Shown: positions 8,713 to 18,437 of the stretch, piece by piece
How positions within the stretch are numbered: the stretch's first letter is position 1
Layout: each line of letters opens with the position of its first letter
Source of the DNA: Okeania sp. SIO2B3
GTDB taxonomy: Bacteria; Cyanobacteriota; Cyanobacteriia; Cyanobacteriales; Microcoleaceae
Assembly (NCBI RefSeq): GCF_010672525.1
Contig: NZ_JAAHGH010000026.1
Span: forward strand, 1-64,000
Direction: 5' to 3'
DNA: 64,000 bases
Position numbers and translations under genes: made by a program
Notes under the pieces: model-generated
Databases searched by the model: none
Seen by the model: only the letters and a program-made list of their open reading frames with translations
Told to the model about the DNA's origin: nothing

Positions 8713-9312
8713 TCATCTATAGAAATTCAACAAAATATTAGCAGCTTCATCTAAATCTTTCCCAAAAGAAATTATCCCATCTTCGTGACCTGCCATTACT
8801 AATATTTTTTCTACTCCTAATTTCTCTTCATCAAACAAACGAAATATTTCTTTTGCCATTTGTGGAGTACCATAAGGTACTTCTTGATTAGAAGTAGGAA
8901 CTTTATACATAAGTTCTTGCCAAAGCTGAGAGTTATGAATATGAATAATACCCATAATTTCTGGTTGATAATAATAGATAGCAGCATGAGTTAATGATTC
9001 AGAAGAAGCTTTGACAGGTCCGCAACAAGTTAGGCTATTTTCCTCGATATTAAAATCAGTAACTACCGTGTAATATTCTGTTCCTAAAGTTTCTAAATGG
9101 GCGGTTTGAGTGCCAGTAATAATAAATTGATTTGAGTTATTTATTCTCTGACTGACATTACCAAAACCAATGCCATTTTCATAAGCACCAATTAATCCTA
9201 ACGAGTACATGAAATCCCGCTTTTTCATTAAATCAGTAATTCTATAGCTTGCCACAGGTTCATCTTTAACCCAATGACATTGATATTTTATTACTCCCTC
9301 ATCCATAACCAT
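8713..9312 (-). CDS. Class II aldolase/adducin domain protein
   Basis: The 199-residue protein has the class II aldolase fold signatures: GFGNVSQRI near residue 50, an ITGTQTAHLE loop, the zinc-binding pair in IIHIHNSQLW, and a third His in VMAGHEDGIISFG. The family includes sugar-phosphate aldolases and epimerases such as fuculose- and ribulose-phosphate enzymes; the sequence does not reveal the substrate. Met3 is an alternative start. It is convergent with the PIN-TRAM gene and followed by the inverted-repeat DNA at 8618. Confidence 0.78.
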   Translation of the reverse strand: MVMDEGVIKYQCHWVKDEPVASYRITDLMKKRDFMYSLGLIGAYENGIGFGNVSQRINNSNQFIITGTQTAHLETLGTEYYTVVTDFNIEENSLTCCGPVKASSESLTHAAIYYYQPEIMGIIHIHNSQLWQELMYKVPTSNQEVPYGTPQMAKEIFRLFDEEKLGVEKILVMAGHEDGIISFGKDLDEAANILLNFYR

Positions 9313-9350
9313 AAATTTAATAGTGAAAAATAACAGTTAATATCATTAAT

Positions 9351-9733
9351 GTAGCTTGGGTTGAGGAACAAAACCTAACAGATAAGACATCAGCAGAACT
9401 TACATTATTTCTGCATAGTTTTTCCTGACTATATATAATATCAAATCCGCTCGGGTTCGGTATAAAAAAATGGGCATTGGTGAAAAGAGGTATGATATCT
9501 TGTCCGGATAAGAGCGCAAACAAAAAACTTTCTCCCTCTACTACTCTTTCTTCTTGTTTCTTTCCTCCTGACTCTATCTCCCCACATTCCCCTCCACGGT
9601 CGGGGGAGGGGCGAGGGGTGGGTCTCCACCATAAGAATCTAATTACACCAATGTTACCGGATGTGATATAATTTCTTTGCATAAGTCAGGCATCGGTGTT
9701 TGTTGGGTTGCGCTCCTGCTTAACCCAACCTAC
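9351..9733. mobile_element. Inverted-repeat element (GTAGGTTGGGTTAAG ends), copy 1
   Basis: The left end GTAGCTTGGGTTGAGGAAC mirrors the right end GCTTAACCCAACCTAC. The left portion (CAGCAGAACTTACATTATTT) is shared with a second copy at 14004-14214. The interior here carries GC-rich CCCCTCCACGGTCGGGGGAG-type palindromes. Open frames over it are repeat-derived. Confidence 0.7.
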
Positions 9734-9757
9734 TGTATCATAACTAATTAATTGGGC

Positions 9758-11041
9758 TTAATTTTCGGCAGGAACGAAATTTAATGCTTGACCATTCAAC
9801 TGAGGAAACTCAATAAACACATCTATCAGGTCACCTGTTGCGCCATCAAAACGAACCACACTACCAGTACCAGTGCTACTAGCATAGAGATTACCATCGG
9901 GCCCAAAACCTAAACCTCTTGGCGCATCCAATATTGGTGTTCCTTCTGCATCTAAACCAGCATCAAGTACATCTAACAATGCTCCTGTATCAACATCATA
10001 CACGCGAACAGTAGCTACCGAGTCATCCTGACCAAATGGAAATTCACTGCTGACATAGATATTGCCATCCAGACCATTAATCACATCTAGGGGACTTAAT
10101 TCAGGGTCATTGACAAAATTAGGATTCAATACTTCACCCGTGAGACCATCATATTGAATGACTGTACCACCGCCACCACCTGTTGCTGGATCTGCACCAT
10201 TTCCTAAGTAAAAATTGCCATCGGAACCAAATACAAAACCTCTGGGAAAATCTACTAATTCTGAGGGAATAAACTCATCAATAAAATCTCCAGTTTCACC
10301 GTTGAAACGTACAATTGAGCCTAGCGATCGCGCCCCTACATAATAATTATTATCTGGTCCAAAAACGGCACCACCACCATTTAATTCGGGAAATTCAGTA
10401 AATGTTTCTATGAAGTTTCCTGTAGTGGCATCGAAGCGTAAAACATTGTCATTTCCACCATTAATTAAAACAGTATTAGAACCATCAATTTCTTGTACAA
10501 TATCCCTGGGGTCGGTTAATTCTCCACCATTAGGAAATTCACCAATTAATCGACCAGTTAAACCATCAAAACGAATGGCTGCATCGTTACCATTATTAGC
10601 TGCGCTGGTGACAACTACATCAAATATTGTGCCGATAAAATTTTGGGAAAATAATCTATTTTCAGCAATACCAAAATTAACGAAATGTTCGATGGAAGTT
10701 AATAAGTTTTGTTGAACTGCATCAGCAACATCTGGATTTGTTTGGAGATAAATATCGGTATTAAATTGAGAATTAGGGTCACGATTTTCAAATTGACCGA
10801 CTTGAATAAAATGTTGAATGGGAGTAATTGAGTTTTGTTGAACTAAGGCAGCAACATCTGGATTATTGGTTAAATAAAAGTTAGTATTAAAAAAAATACT
10901 GGGGTCTCGCCCTTCAAATTGACCGAAGCGAATAAAGTGGTCGAAGCCGCTTTGTACGATACCATTATTTACTGCTTCTGCAACGTCGGGGTTAACATCT
11001 AGATAAAGGTTTTCATCAAATAAGTCAATAATTTCTAGCAT
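9758..11041 (-). CDS. Three-repeat N-terminal domain plus beta-propeller protein
   Basis: Residues 1-~140 hold three copies of a ~43-residue repeat: YLDVNPDVAEAV / YLTNNPDVAALV / YLQTNPDVADAV, each followed by HFIRFGQFEGRDPS-like text. Residues ~150-427 form a Vgb/NHL-like propeller of repeated blades such as SVVRFDGATGDLIDVF, with FGPDGNLY or FGSDGNFY turns. There is no classical signal peptide. NPDV repeats occur in bacterial surface and type I-secreted proteins, so export is possible but inferred. The product is strongly acidic. No enzyme motif is seen, and the function is unknown. Confidence 0.7.
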   Translation of the reverse strand: MLEIIDLFDENLYLDVNPDVAEAVNNGIVQSGFDHFIRFGQFEGRDPSIFFNTNFYLTNNPDVAALVQQNSITPIQHFIQVGQFENRDPNSQFNTDIYLQTNPDVADAVQQNLLTSIEHFVNFGIAENRLFSQNFIGTIFDVVVTSAANNGNDAAIRFDGLTGRLIGEFPNGGELTDPRDIVQEIDGSNTVLINGGNDNVLRFDATTGNFIETFTEFPELNGGGAVFGPDNNYYVGARSLGSIVRFNGETGDFIDEFIPSELVDFPRGFVFGSDGNFYLGNGADPATGGGGGTVIQYDGLTGEVLNPNFVNDPELSPLDVINGLDGNIYVSSEFPFGQDDSVATVRVYDVDTGALLDVLDAGLDAEGTPILDAPRGLGFGPDGNLYASSTGTGSVVRFDGATGDLIDVFIEFPQLNGQALNFVPAEN

Positions 11042-11215
11042 AAGTCATTTATTTATTTGGGATATCTTAGCTATTAATGCACAAGTCTTTTTATTTGGCA
11101 AGTTTTGGTATTTTATTGCTTTTGATTTAGCAATAATTGAATAATTTTTGTGGAGATTTTCCTCTATTTATGAGTTGTTTATAAAAAATAAGAAAATCTT
11201 ATTTTGTTTCATTTT

Positions 11216-11366
11216 TACCGAATAATTAATAATTAAATAATTAAATAATTCGCGCCTTGAAGCCTCCCCTTGAAAGGGGAAAAAAATAAATTTTTTCCTT
11301 TTATTCAATCCTCTCCCTAAAAGGGAGAGGTAATTATCAATTATCAATTATCAATTATCCATTATT
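11216..11366. mobile_element. Repeat family D copy (ACCGAATAATTAAT / AGGTAATTATCAATTATC)
   Basis: The unit starts TTACCGAATAATTAATAATT, passes through GCCTCCCCTTGAAAGGGG and CTCTCCCTAAAAGGGAGAGG, and ends in a TTATCAATTATCAATTATC heptamer-like tract. The same order recurs at 12755-13008 (reversed), 17497-17660, 38754-38938 and 55703-55857, with degraded copies near 18975, 24660 and 30175. It has two internal hairpins and encodes nothing. The flanking 11042-11215 is AT-rich and empty. Confidence 0.7.
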
Positions 11367-11474
11367 GAAACCTTTATAGACATTTACAAATTAACAACTT
11401 TGAAGTAAGCATTCAGCTAAAGGAAAAGTTATGACATATTAAAAGCATAAAACTCAGACAAAGCAATATTTTTT

Positions 11475-11583
11475 GGGTGCATCTCAATTTTGAATAAAGC
11501 CAAAAATTTATCGCTTTTAGGCAACAGGCAACAGGGAATATATAGGAAAAAAGTATTTTTTTTTGCACATAAAAGATACACCC
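11475..11583. mobile_element. Inverted-repeat element (GGGTGCATCTCA ends), copy 1
   Basis: The element starts GGGTGCATCTCAATTTTG and ends AAAAGATACACCC. It contains GCCAAAAATTTAT and GGCAACAGGCAACAGGGAAT. A second copy begins at 12684, so two related elements flank the small exported-protein gene. Confidence 0.7.
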
Positions 11584-11843
11584 TATTAATCCCTATTTAT
11601 TGAGTACAATAACAAAATCCACCAATTCCAGAAAATAATTCTATGGCTTTGAGTTTGTTAATATTATTCAATTTATTATCTCCTTTTAAATAGCTATCAG
11701 CATTTTCCGTACCGGAATGCTCCGCAAACAGCACTTAGCTTTCAGCACGCTAAAAGCTTGGGTTTAAATGAATATAGACTTTAGAGCTGACTTTTGTAGC
11801 AAGATTTTTCGCTTCTCAATTAATAAAGCTTTTATCACTAACT

Positions 11844-12084
11844 AGGGTTTGCTGAAAAAGTCTTTTGGTAAGGGTAGAAGCCAGAATTCAGAATCCAGAA
11901 TTCAGGAGGAATGGAGCTTATAGAAGAGGTAGTCAGAAGAATCTTCCCTTGATTTTCTTCCCCTCGAAATGCCCAAAATGCGCTCCTTTTTGAGCTATTG
12001 GAGCTGAAAACTAGGTACTTTTTCAGACCTAAAAAAGCTAAAACCAATATTAGTCAATGCTTTGAGATTTAATCAGCAAGCCCT
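11844..12084 (-). mobile_element. MITE family 1 copy, reverse
   Basis: AGGGTTTGCTGAAAAAGTC to AATCAGCAAGCCCT, with direct repeats AACT at 11840-11843 and 12085-12088. The 11584-11843 stretch before it is otherwise AT-rich, with one small palindromic repeat (GGAATGCTCCGCAAACAGC) near 11713. Confidence 0.8.
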
Positions 12085-12210
12085 AACTAAAAGCAATAGC
12101 TGATAGCTGATGGCTGAATGCTTACAGTATGACAGCTTGTCTTTTGACATTTTAACTACCCTTACCCATCATAAAAAAATTAAAAATCATAAAATCAAGG
12201 AAAAACAAGG

Positions 12211-12684
12211 ATGAAAAAACTACTAAAACTCACATCAATCATATTAATTGTAACTGCGGGATTAGGAATTGCTAAAACAGTTCATTCTTCTAGTAACAAT
12301 CTAATTGCTGATGAGTCTCACGGAGGTATGAACCATAGCCATAAAAAAATAGAAATTCCAACAGATAAACCAGTTCCTAAAGTTGATTTAGTTGCTTATA
12401 AAGATACTATGAAAGGATGGAATTTAGAGTTGAAGCTAACTAATTTTAAGTTTGCCCCGGAAACAGTAAATCAAAGTAGTAACCCTAATGAAGGTCATGC
12501 TCATTTATATATCAATGACAAAAAAATTACTAGAATTTATAGCAATTGGTATTATCTAGGAAATTTATATCCAGGCAGCAATAAAATAACTGTTACTCTC
12601 AATACCAATAAACACGAAGATTTAATCAGTAACAGTAAGATGATTATGGATACAGAAATTATTGAGGTGACAGCACAAAAATAG
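12211..12684 (+). CDS. Exported His-rich protein, possible metal binding
   Basis: The 157-residue product has an N-terminal signal peptide (MKKLLKLTSIILIVTAGLGI, cleavage probably near residue 27), a His-rich stretch ESHGGMNHSHKK, and a core with LELKLTNFKFAPE, EGHAHLYINDKKI, IYSNWYYLGNLYPG and NKITVTLNTNKHE. The core resembles periplasmic cupredoxin- or immunoglobulin-like domains of putative metal-handling proteins with a conserved GHAH. Binding of copper or another metal is inference from the His pattern. The TAG stop at 12682-12684 shares its last base with a repeat element, so the element inserted at the very end of the gene. Confidence 0.7.
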   Translation: MKKLLKLTSIILIVTAGLGIAKTVHSSSNNLIADESHGGMNHSHKKIEIPTDKPVPKVDLVAYKDTMKGWNLELKLTNFKFAPETVNQSSNPNEGHAHLYINDKKITRIYSNWYYLGNLYPGSNKITVTLNTNKHEDLISNSKMIMDTEIIEVTAQK

Positions 12685-13065
12685 GGTGCATCTCAATGCG
12701 TGAATAAAGCCAAAAATTTATTGCTTTTAGGCAACAGGCAACAGGGAATAGGCAACAGTTCATTAATTGATAATTGATAATTGATAATTGATAATTACCT
12801 CGGGTTTTAACCGTTACGGAATTGAATATAAGGAAATATTATTTCTTCACAGGAGTCGATTGGATATGGCGAGGAAACCCGCTCTTGACAGAGCCGCTCC
12901 GCTTTATATGTTGCGGAGCAAAACGCCATCCCTCGACCGCTTTTTTTCCCTTAAAAGGGGAGGCTTCAAGGCGCGAACTATTTAATTATTAATTATTAAT
13001 TATTCGGTAACAGGGAATAGGGAATATTAGGAAAAAAGTATTTTTGCAAATATGAGATGTACCCC
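12684..13065. mobile_element. GGGTGCATCTCA element, copy 2, with a nested insertion
   Basis: The outer element runs from GGGTGCATCTCAATGCG to TATGAGATGTACCCC and matches the copy at 11475. After GGCAACAGGGAATAGG it is interrupted (about 12755-13008) by a reversed family D unit (TTGATAATTGATAATT, AAAAGGGGAGGCTTCAAG, TTAATTATTCGGTAA). The outer sequence then resumes as ACAGGGAATAGGGAAT and AGGAAAAAAGTATTTTT. Confidence 0.7.
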
Positions 13066-13207
13066 AAAAATAGGATTAATTACAGCAGTTATCTAGTTGA
13101 TGAAGTACAAGGTTTTATTGCTTTAGGGAACAGGGAACAGGGATAAATTTATCAGAGAAAAGATTTTTATTATGGCTAATTAATGAGACTTGATATAACT
13201 TATAAAT

Positions 13208-13438
13208 AGGGCTTCCTGAATAAATCTAAAAGCTTTTACAGATAGAGCTTTTAGAATTTTTAGGTATGGAAAAAATACCTGGTTTTCAGCTCTTAATGCT
13301 CAAAAAGTTACCTACCATTTTAGGCACATCGTTGGGCAAAAAAATTACTTTCCTGTTCCTTTACTCCCCTTTTCCCCTCCTGGGAGGGGTTAGGGGTGGG
13401 TCCCCTACTCCTTAAAAAAGACTTTTTCAGCAAACCCT
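13208..13438 (+). mobile_element. MITE family 1 copy, forward
   Basis: AGGGCTTCCTGAATAAATC to TTTTTCAGCAAACCCT, with direct repeats AAAT at 13204-13207 and 13439-13442. The interior includes TTTTAGGTATGGAAAAAATACC and a CCTCCTGGGAGGGG palindrome. Confidence 0.8.
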
Positions 13439-13444
13439 AAATAA

Positions 13445-13532
13445 TCATTCCTTCTTCCTTCTTCTTTTCTTCCTTCTTCCTTCTTCTTTTCTTCCTTCTT
13501 CTTTTCTTCCTTCTTCCTTCTTACTTCTTCAA
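13445..13532. repeat. Pyrimidine tract (TTCTTCC)n
   Basis: An imperfect tandem array of TTCCTTCTTC units fills the space to the 3' end of the next gene. Similar tracts abut the 3' ends of sufD (16066-16127) and the C39-like gene (about 24790-24830), and purine versions lie near 27945-28320 and inside two signalling genes. Confidence 0.8.
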
Positions 13533-13910
13533 CTATTTCTCTTTTTTAAAAATCAGAATATATAATCCTCGCCCACTAGAAGGATTAAAAACCACATCAG
13601 TTTGAGTTAATTCCCATCCATCTTTACCCGCATCATTTAAAGCTTCTATATAGCGGTCTCTTTCTTCATTACTTTGAGGAAAACCAAATTGATATTCAAC
13701 CTTATATTCATATTTTCTACCTCTACCTTGACTTAACTTTTCTGACTCGAACGACTCAATCTTTTGTTCTATTTTAGGTGTAGTTTCAGGAATAGAAGTT
13801 GCGAAAGTCCTATTAGGTGAAAAAATTAACGCCACCGCTAGAAAAATAATCGCAATATTCAAAACAATTAAGTTAATAACTATAAGTTTATTTAGATTCC
13901 AGTCTCTCAT
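13533..13910 (-). CDS. Small single-pass membrane protein, DUF4177-like
   Basis: The 125-residue product has one N-terminal membrane segment (LIVINLIVLNIAIIFLAVAL) and a soluble C-terminal part (KYEYKVEYQF, DAGKDGWELTQ and GLYILIFKKEK) that looks like the small DUF4177 fold with its GWEL core. The function is unknown. The start codon touches a half-copy of the ATATCATGTCCG repeat (from 13909), so the translation-start region has been replaced by repeat DNA, with only a weak GGA as a ribosome-binding site. Confidence 0.65.
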   Translation of the reverse strand: MRDWNLNKLIVINLIVLNIAIIFLAVALIFSPNRTFATSIPETTPKIEQKIESFESEKLSQGRGRKYEYKVEYQFGFPQSNEERDRYIEALNDAGKDGWELTQTDVVFNPSSGRGLYILIFKKEK

Positions 13911-14003
13911 ATCATGTCCGCTTGAATATTTACACTTTAGTGAAAGGAAGGCAGAAAGCAGAAGGGTTTCTTACAATTATGATTTAATTCTATATTCACT
14001 TTT

Positions 14004-14214
14004 GTAGGTTGGGTTAAGGAACAAAATTCAACACATACGACATTAGCAGAACTTACATTATTTCTGCTTAAACAAAGAAATATAATCAACTATGATCCGG
14101 TCATTTCAGTTATCAGTTATCAGTACCTCTAGTTAAAGTCAAGTGAAAAATAACAGTTAATGTAGGTTTGGTTTAGGTATTTGTTGGGTTGCGCTTCCGC
14201 TTAACCCAACCTAC
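14004..14214. mobile_element. Inverted-repeat element (GTAGGTTGGGTTAAG ends), copy 2
   Basis: GTAGGTTGGGTTAAGGAAC to CGCTTAACCCAACCTAC gives 15-bp near-perfect terminal inverted repeats. The AGCAGAACTTACATTATTTC segment is shared with copy 1. The remaining 13911-14003 and 14215-14289 hold only short repeats and a (TGACTCC)n tract. Confidence 0.75.
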
Positions 14215-14253
14215 TTTATCTTTCTCCTTTTCCTCCTCTTGCTTCTTTCTTTC

Positions 14254-14286
<33 letters not shown>

Positions 14287-14289
14287 CTC

Positions 14290-15552
14290 TTATCCCATAA
14301 TATTACTAAAAAACTCTATTGTTTCTTTCAAAGCAGTAATAAAAGCATCAATATCATCACGAGTATTATAAAAAGATAAACTTGCTCTAGCTGTGGATGA
14401 AATATTCAAATATTGATGTAAAGGTTGGGCACAATGATGACCGGAACGAATTGCTACACCTGCTTCATCTAACATTGTTGATAGATCATTGGGATGAAGA
14501 TTTTCTACTGTAAAAGATGCTAATGCTGCCCTACTTTCACCATTAGCATTTGGTTGAGGTCCATAAATAGTAACTTTAGGAATTTGGTTCAATCTTTCAA
14601 ATAAATAAGTAGTTAATTCTGCTTCATAATTATGGATTTTTTCCATACCTATATTTGTCAGATAATCTACTGCTGCACCAAGAGCGATCGCTTCTCCAAT
14701 AGCTGGCGTTCCTGCTTCAAATTTATGGGGTAATTCGGCATAGGTGGAATGGTCAAAAAATACTTCGGAAATCATTTCGCCTCCTCCTAAGAATGGAGGC
14801 ATTTCTTCTAATAATTCTAATTTTCCATAGAGAAAACCTATACCAGTAGGGGCGCACATTTTATGACCGGAAGCTACTAACCAATCACAATCTATTTCTC
14901 GTACATCTACTCTTATATGAGGAACACTTTGGCAAGCATCTATTAATACTTTAGCTCCATATTGATGAGCGATGGTGCAAATTTCTTGCACTGGGTTTTG
15001 ACAACCTAAAACATTAGAAATATGGGCAACTGCTACTAATTTTGTTTTGTATGAAAATAGAGTTTTATATTGTTCAAAATTAAATTCTCCGCTCTTGGTT
15101 AGCTCTACAAATTTTAAAACTGCTCCAGTTTTTTGAGCAATCATTTGCCAGGGAACAAAATTACTATGATGTTCCATAACTGAGATAATAATTTCATCTC
15201 CTGCTTTGAGATTATTTAAACCCCAAGAATAGGCTACTAAATTAATTGCTTCACTAGCATTTCGAGTATAAACAATTTCATTCCGAGATGCTGCATTTAC
15301 AAAAGCAGCTACTTTATCTCTTGTTCCTTCATAAGCATCTGTTGCTTTTGTGCTTAAAGTGTGAATACCACGATGCACATTAGAATTATATTTGAGGTAA
15401 TATTCTTGCCAAGCATTAATAACTGCTAGTGGTTTTTGGGAAGTAGCAGCATTATCCAAATAAACCAGTGGTTTACCATTTATTTCCTGATTTAAAATCG
15501 GAAATTCTTCCCGTACTTTTTCACCTAATGTTTTTTCTTGAATAATAGTCAT
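14290..15552 (-). CDS. sufS: Cysteine desulfurase SufS
   Basis: The 420-residue protein is a class V PLP-dependent aminotransferase-fold enzyme of the SufS/CsdB type. [11 protein letters not shown] is the N-terminal signature, [11 protein letters not shown] and DACQSVPH lie in the cofactor pocket, [12 protein letters not shown] carries the Lys that binds PLP, and [11 protein letters not shown] carries the active-site Cys in the short-loop context of group II desulfurases. It takes sulphur from cysteine for Fe-S cluster assembly on SufBCD. It is the last gene of the suf operon (order of reading sufB, sufC, sufD, sufS). The gap to sufD is 575 bases and contains a tandem repeat, so an extra promoter is possible. 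Confidence 0.95.
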   Translation of the reverse strand: MTIIQEKTLGEKVREEFPILNQEINGKPLVYLDNAATSQKPLAVINAWQEYYLKYNSNVHRGIHTLSTKATDAYEGTRDKVAAFVNAASRNEIVYTRNASEAINLVAYSWGLNNLKAGDEIIISVMEHHSNFVPWQMIAQKTGAVLKFVELTKSGEFNFEQYKTLFSYKTKLVAVAHISNVLGCQNPVQEICTIAHQYGAKVLIDACQSVPHIRVDVREIDCDWLVASGHKMCAPTGIGFLYGKLELLEEMPPFLGGGEMISEVFFDHSTYAELPHKFEAGTPAIGEAIALGAAVDYLTNIGMEKIHNYEAELTTYLFERLNQIPKVTIYGPQPNANGESRAALASFTVENLHPNDLSTMLDEAGVAIRSGHHCAQPLHQYLNISSTARASLSFYNTRDDIDAFITALKETIEFFSNIMG

Positions 15553-15617
15553 TTTTTTTTCAAGTAAGATTTTCTTTTAACTAATTTTAAGTCCGTTGAC
15601 TTGAAGTAGGAGGAATT

Positions 15618-15975
15618 GAAAAATCAAAGGTCTACTTTTGCTGATATTTCTCATCTACTAGATGTTGACTCAAAATATTCCTGGCAATTTTCAAATATGG
15701 CAAAAGACAAAAAGGGAAAATTCTCCAATGCTTTAGATATTTTGCCCCGTTGAAAAATCAAAGGTCTACTTTATCTTGATGTTTCTCATCTACTAGATGT
15801 TGACTCAAAATATTCCTGGCAATTTTCAAATATGGCAAAAGACAAAAAGGGAAAATTCTCCAATGCTTTAGATATTTTGCCCCGTTGAAAAATCAAAGGT
15901 CTACTTTTCTTGATGTTTCTCATCGATTAGATTTTGACTCAAAATATTCCTGGCAATTTTCAAAGATTATCTTTT
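15618..15975. repeat. 134-bp tandem repeat between sufD and sufS
   Basis: Units start at 15618, 15752 and 15886, each beginning GAAAAATCAAAGGTCTACTT and continuing through ATTCCTGGCAATTTTCAAA. The first two are nearly identical over 134 bases; the third diverges after about 85 bases. No frame runs through the repeat and no strong hairpin is apparent. Confidence 0.85.
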
Positions 15976-16127
15976 TCCGTGACATAAGTCTAAATCAACT
16001 TTTATAACAGCCGAAGCAAAAGTTAGGACAGATCAAAAGCTTAAAACTCAGACAACGTAATACTTTTCCTTCTTCCTTCTTCCTTCTTACTTCCTCCTTC
16101 CTTCTTCCTTCTTCCTTCTTCCTTCTT

Positions 16128-17489
16128 TTAAACTTTACAAGCAACACATTGTTTTAAAATATTTTGCAAAGAAGGTAGGGGTAACTTGTTAAGAATTTCT
16201 GCTGCAAAAGCATCAATTAATAAGTTACGACTTACTTCTTCATTCAAACCTCGACTTTGCAAATAAAACACTTCATTATCATCCAACTGACTAACAGTTG
16301 CACCATGAGAACATTGGACATTATCAGCAATAATTTCTAATTGTGGTTTTGTATCAACTCTCCCACCAGAAGAAAGTAACAAATTACGATTTAACTGAGC
16401 TGCATTAGTCAACTGTGCATCTTGAGAAACATAGACTTTGCCATTAAATATAGAATGTGCTTTGTCATCAACAATAGACTTATAAACTTGGTCAGTCACA
16501 CCATTGGGATGATTCAAAATAATGGCACTGTGAGTATCTGCTTCTTGCTCATTCCCAATAAATGCCAAACCATAAAGATTAGTTTCTGTACCCTCTCCCA
16601 TTTGAGAAACTTCCAAGTTATGACGAGATAACCTTGCTCCTAAATGGATAGCATTGCAAGTATAACGACTATTCTTAGCTTGAGCGATCGCTGTTTTGCC
16701 TATATGAAATGCTGCACCTGCATCTCGTTGTACTCGGGTATGATTAATTTCGGCATTTTCCTCTACCCATATTTCTGTAACTGTATTTGTCAGATAAGGA
16801 CGAGAACTGGGTGCTTCCGGACAAATAACTTCTGCTGTAACGCAATGCTCAATTATTTTCGCACTACTGTTACGCTCCGCTACTACCAAACAACGACGCT
16901 GAGTCAAAATCGGAATTTCGGTCTGAGTCGCAATAAATAATAGATGTATTGGTTTTTCTACAACTTGATTTTTTGGCAACCATACCACTGCTGCATCAGT
17001 TAAACCAGCAGTATTTAAGGACGTAAATACTTCCTTGCTCCCCTGTTGTTGCCCCAAATAATCTCCGATGCGGTCTTGATATTCGGGAGGTAACTGCCCC
17101 AAGTTTCCCACAAACACTCGATCTGTCAAACCTTCAACTGATGATAACTTTGGTGCAAATACCCCATTCACAAATACCAACCGACTACCTATTGCTTCCG
17201 GCAAAATAAACGGAGCAATATTCAAAGCATCCAAATTTACTGGTGCAGGTGCTTGAAAATCTAACTTCATCATTGCAGATAAGTCAACAAACCGCCATTC
17301 TTCATCTTGTTTTGTCGGAAAGGCCAACTCACGCACCCAGGTTCCTGCGCGATCGCGTACTTGCTGTAACCAACTTGCCATATTTCCATCTAGAGGAAAT
17401 TCTGGCGGTACGGTTGGAGACACTCCTTTACAGCATTCTTTCAGTAATTTATCTAAATAAGATATCTTTGGTTTTACGGACACTTGCAT
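16128..17489 (-). CDS. sufD: Fe-S cluster assembly protein SufD
   Basis: The 453-residue protein has the SufBD beta-helix fold: an N-terminal WR(F/Y)xDL-type segment (EEWRFVDLSAMM), internal FVNGVFAPKLSS, and the C-terminal hallmark SHGATVSQLDDNEVFYLQSR followed by a helical domain ending NILKQCVACKV. SufD pairs with SufB on the SufC ATPase dimer, where the cluster is built. Its start is 165 bases after sufC, and a family D repeat fills part of that space. The 3' end abuts a TTCTTCC tract. Confidence 0.93.
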   Translation of the reverse strand: MQVSVKPKISYLDKLLKECCKGVSPTVPPEFPLDGNMASWLQQVRDRAGTWVRELAFPTKQDEEWRFVDLSAMMKLDFQAPAPVNLDALNIAPFILPEAIGSRLVFVNGVFAPKLSSVEGLTDRVFVGNLGQLPPEYQDRIGDYLGQQQGSKEVFTSLNTAGLTDAAVVWLPKNQVVEKPIHLLFIATQTEIPILTQRRCLVVAERNSSAKIIEHCVTAEVICPEAPSSRPYLTNTVTEIWVEENAEINHTRVQRDAGAAFHIGKTAIAQAKNSRYTCNAIHLGARLSRHNLEVSQMGEGTETNLYGLAFIGNEQEADTHSAIILNHPNGVTDQVYKSIVDDKAHSIFNGKVYVSQDAQLTNAAQLNRNLLLSSGGRVDTKPQLEIIADNVQCSHGATVSQLDDNEVFYLQSRGLNEEVSRNLLIDAFAAEILNKLPLPSLQNILKQCVACKV

Positions 17490-17496
17490 ACTTTTT

Positions 17497-17660
17497 ACCG
17501 AATAATTAAGGTTTAAAAAAGCCTCTCCTTTAAAGGAGAAAAAGCGGTCTAGGGATAGCGATATTTTCTCGCCATATCCATTAGAGCAAGAGAAGACAAA
17601 ATTTTTCTTAAGCCTCTAAACGGAGAGGTAATTGTTAATTATTAAATTAATTATTTAAGC
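17497..17660. mobile_element. Repeat family D copy between sufC and sufD
   Basis: TTACCGAATAATTAAGG, GCCTCTCCTTTAAAGGAG and GGAGAGGTAATTGTTAATTATT give the family order. It fills nearly the whole sufC-sufD spacer and runs up to the sufC stop. Confidence 0.65.
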
Positions 17661-18437
17661 TCCCACTTTTGCTTCTTCAACCACATCATCGTAACCTTTT
17701 TCTTCTAATTCTAATGCTAGTTCTTTTGTACCAGTTTTAATAATTCTACCGCCTTCGGTCACATGAACAAAGTCTGGCACAATATAGTTTAATAAACGTT
17801 GGTAGTGAGTAATTACTAACAGAGAATTTGATTCATTTGCTAATTGATTTACTCCATTTGCTACTATCCTCAAAGCATCAATATCTAACCCTGAGTCAGT
17901 CTCATCTAAAATTGCTAATTTTGGTTCTAACAATGCCATTTGTAAGATTTCATTGCGCTTTTTTTCTCCGCCAGAAAAACCTTCATTTACACTCCGGTCT
18001 AAAAACTCTGGTTTCATCTTGACAATATCTAATTTATCCTGCACTAAATCGTCAAAATCAAAAGCGTCTAATTCTTCTAATCCCTGATGTTTACGTTTAG
18101 TATTATAAGCAACTCGCAAAAAGTCTAAATTACTAACTCCAGGAATTTCTAGGGGATATTGAAAAGCCAAGAAAATACCATTTAATGAACGTTCTTCAGG
18201 CTCCATTTCTAATAATTTTTTGCCTAAAAAAGTAATTTCTCCCCCTGTAACTTCGTAGGCAGGATGACCTGCTAATACTTTAGAAAAGGTACTTTTGCCA
18301 GAACCATTCGGACCCATAATGGCATGAATTTCTCCAGCTTTGATTTCTAAATTTAAGCCTTTGAGAATCTCTTTTCCTTCTACATTAGCCGTTAAATTTT
18401 TAACAGATAAAATAACTTCGCTATTTTCTTTAATCAT
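17655..18437 (-). CDS. sufC: Fe-S cluster assembly ATPase SufC
   Basis: The 260-residue ABC-type ATPase carries Walker [11 protein letters not shown], signature [11 protein letters not shown], Walker [13 protein letters not shown] (the ETDSGLD form is specific to SufC) and the H-loop VITHYQRLL. It drives conformational changes of the cytosolic SufBCD scaffold. It is second in the operon, over 1 kb from sufB because of repeats. Confidence 0.96.
   Translation of the reverse strand: MIKENSEVILSVKNLTANVEGKEILKGLNLEIKAGEIHAIMGPNGSGKSTFSKVLAGHPAYEVTGGEITFLGKKLLEMEPEERSLNGIFLAFQYPLEIPGVSNLDFLRVAYNTKRKHQGLEELDAFDFDDLVQDKLDIVKMKPEFLDRSVNEGFSGGEKKRNEILQMALLEPKLAILDETDSGLDIDALRIVANGVNQLANESNSLLVITHYQRLLNYIVPDFVHVTEGGRIIKTGTKELALELEEKGYDDVVEEAKVGA

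Noticed and set aside
12788-12985. 65-codon frame
   Set aside because: It is entirely inside the nested repeat at 12755-13008.
15618-15975. CRISPR array or tandem small gene
   Set aside because: Only three 134-bp units, the first two nearly identical throughout, and no frame continues across them.
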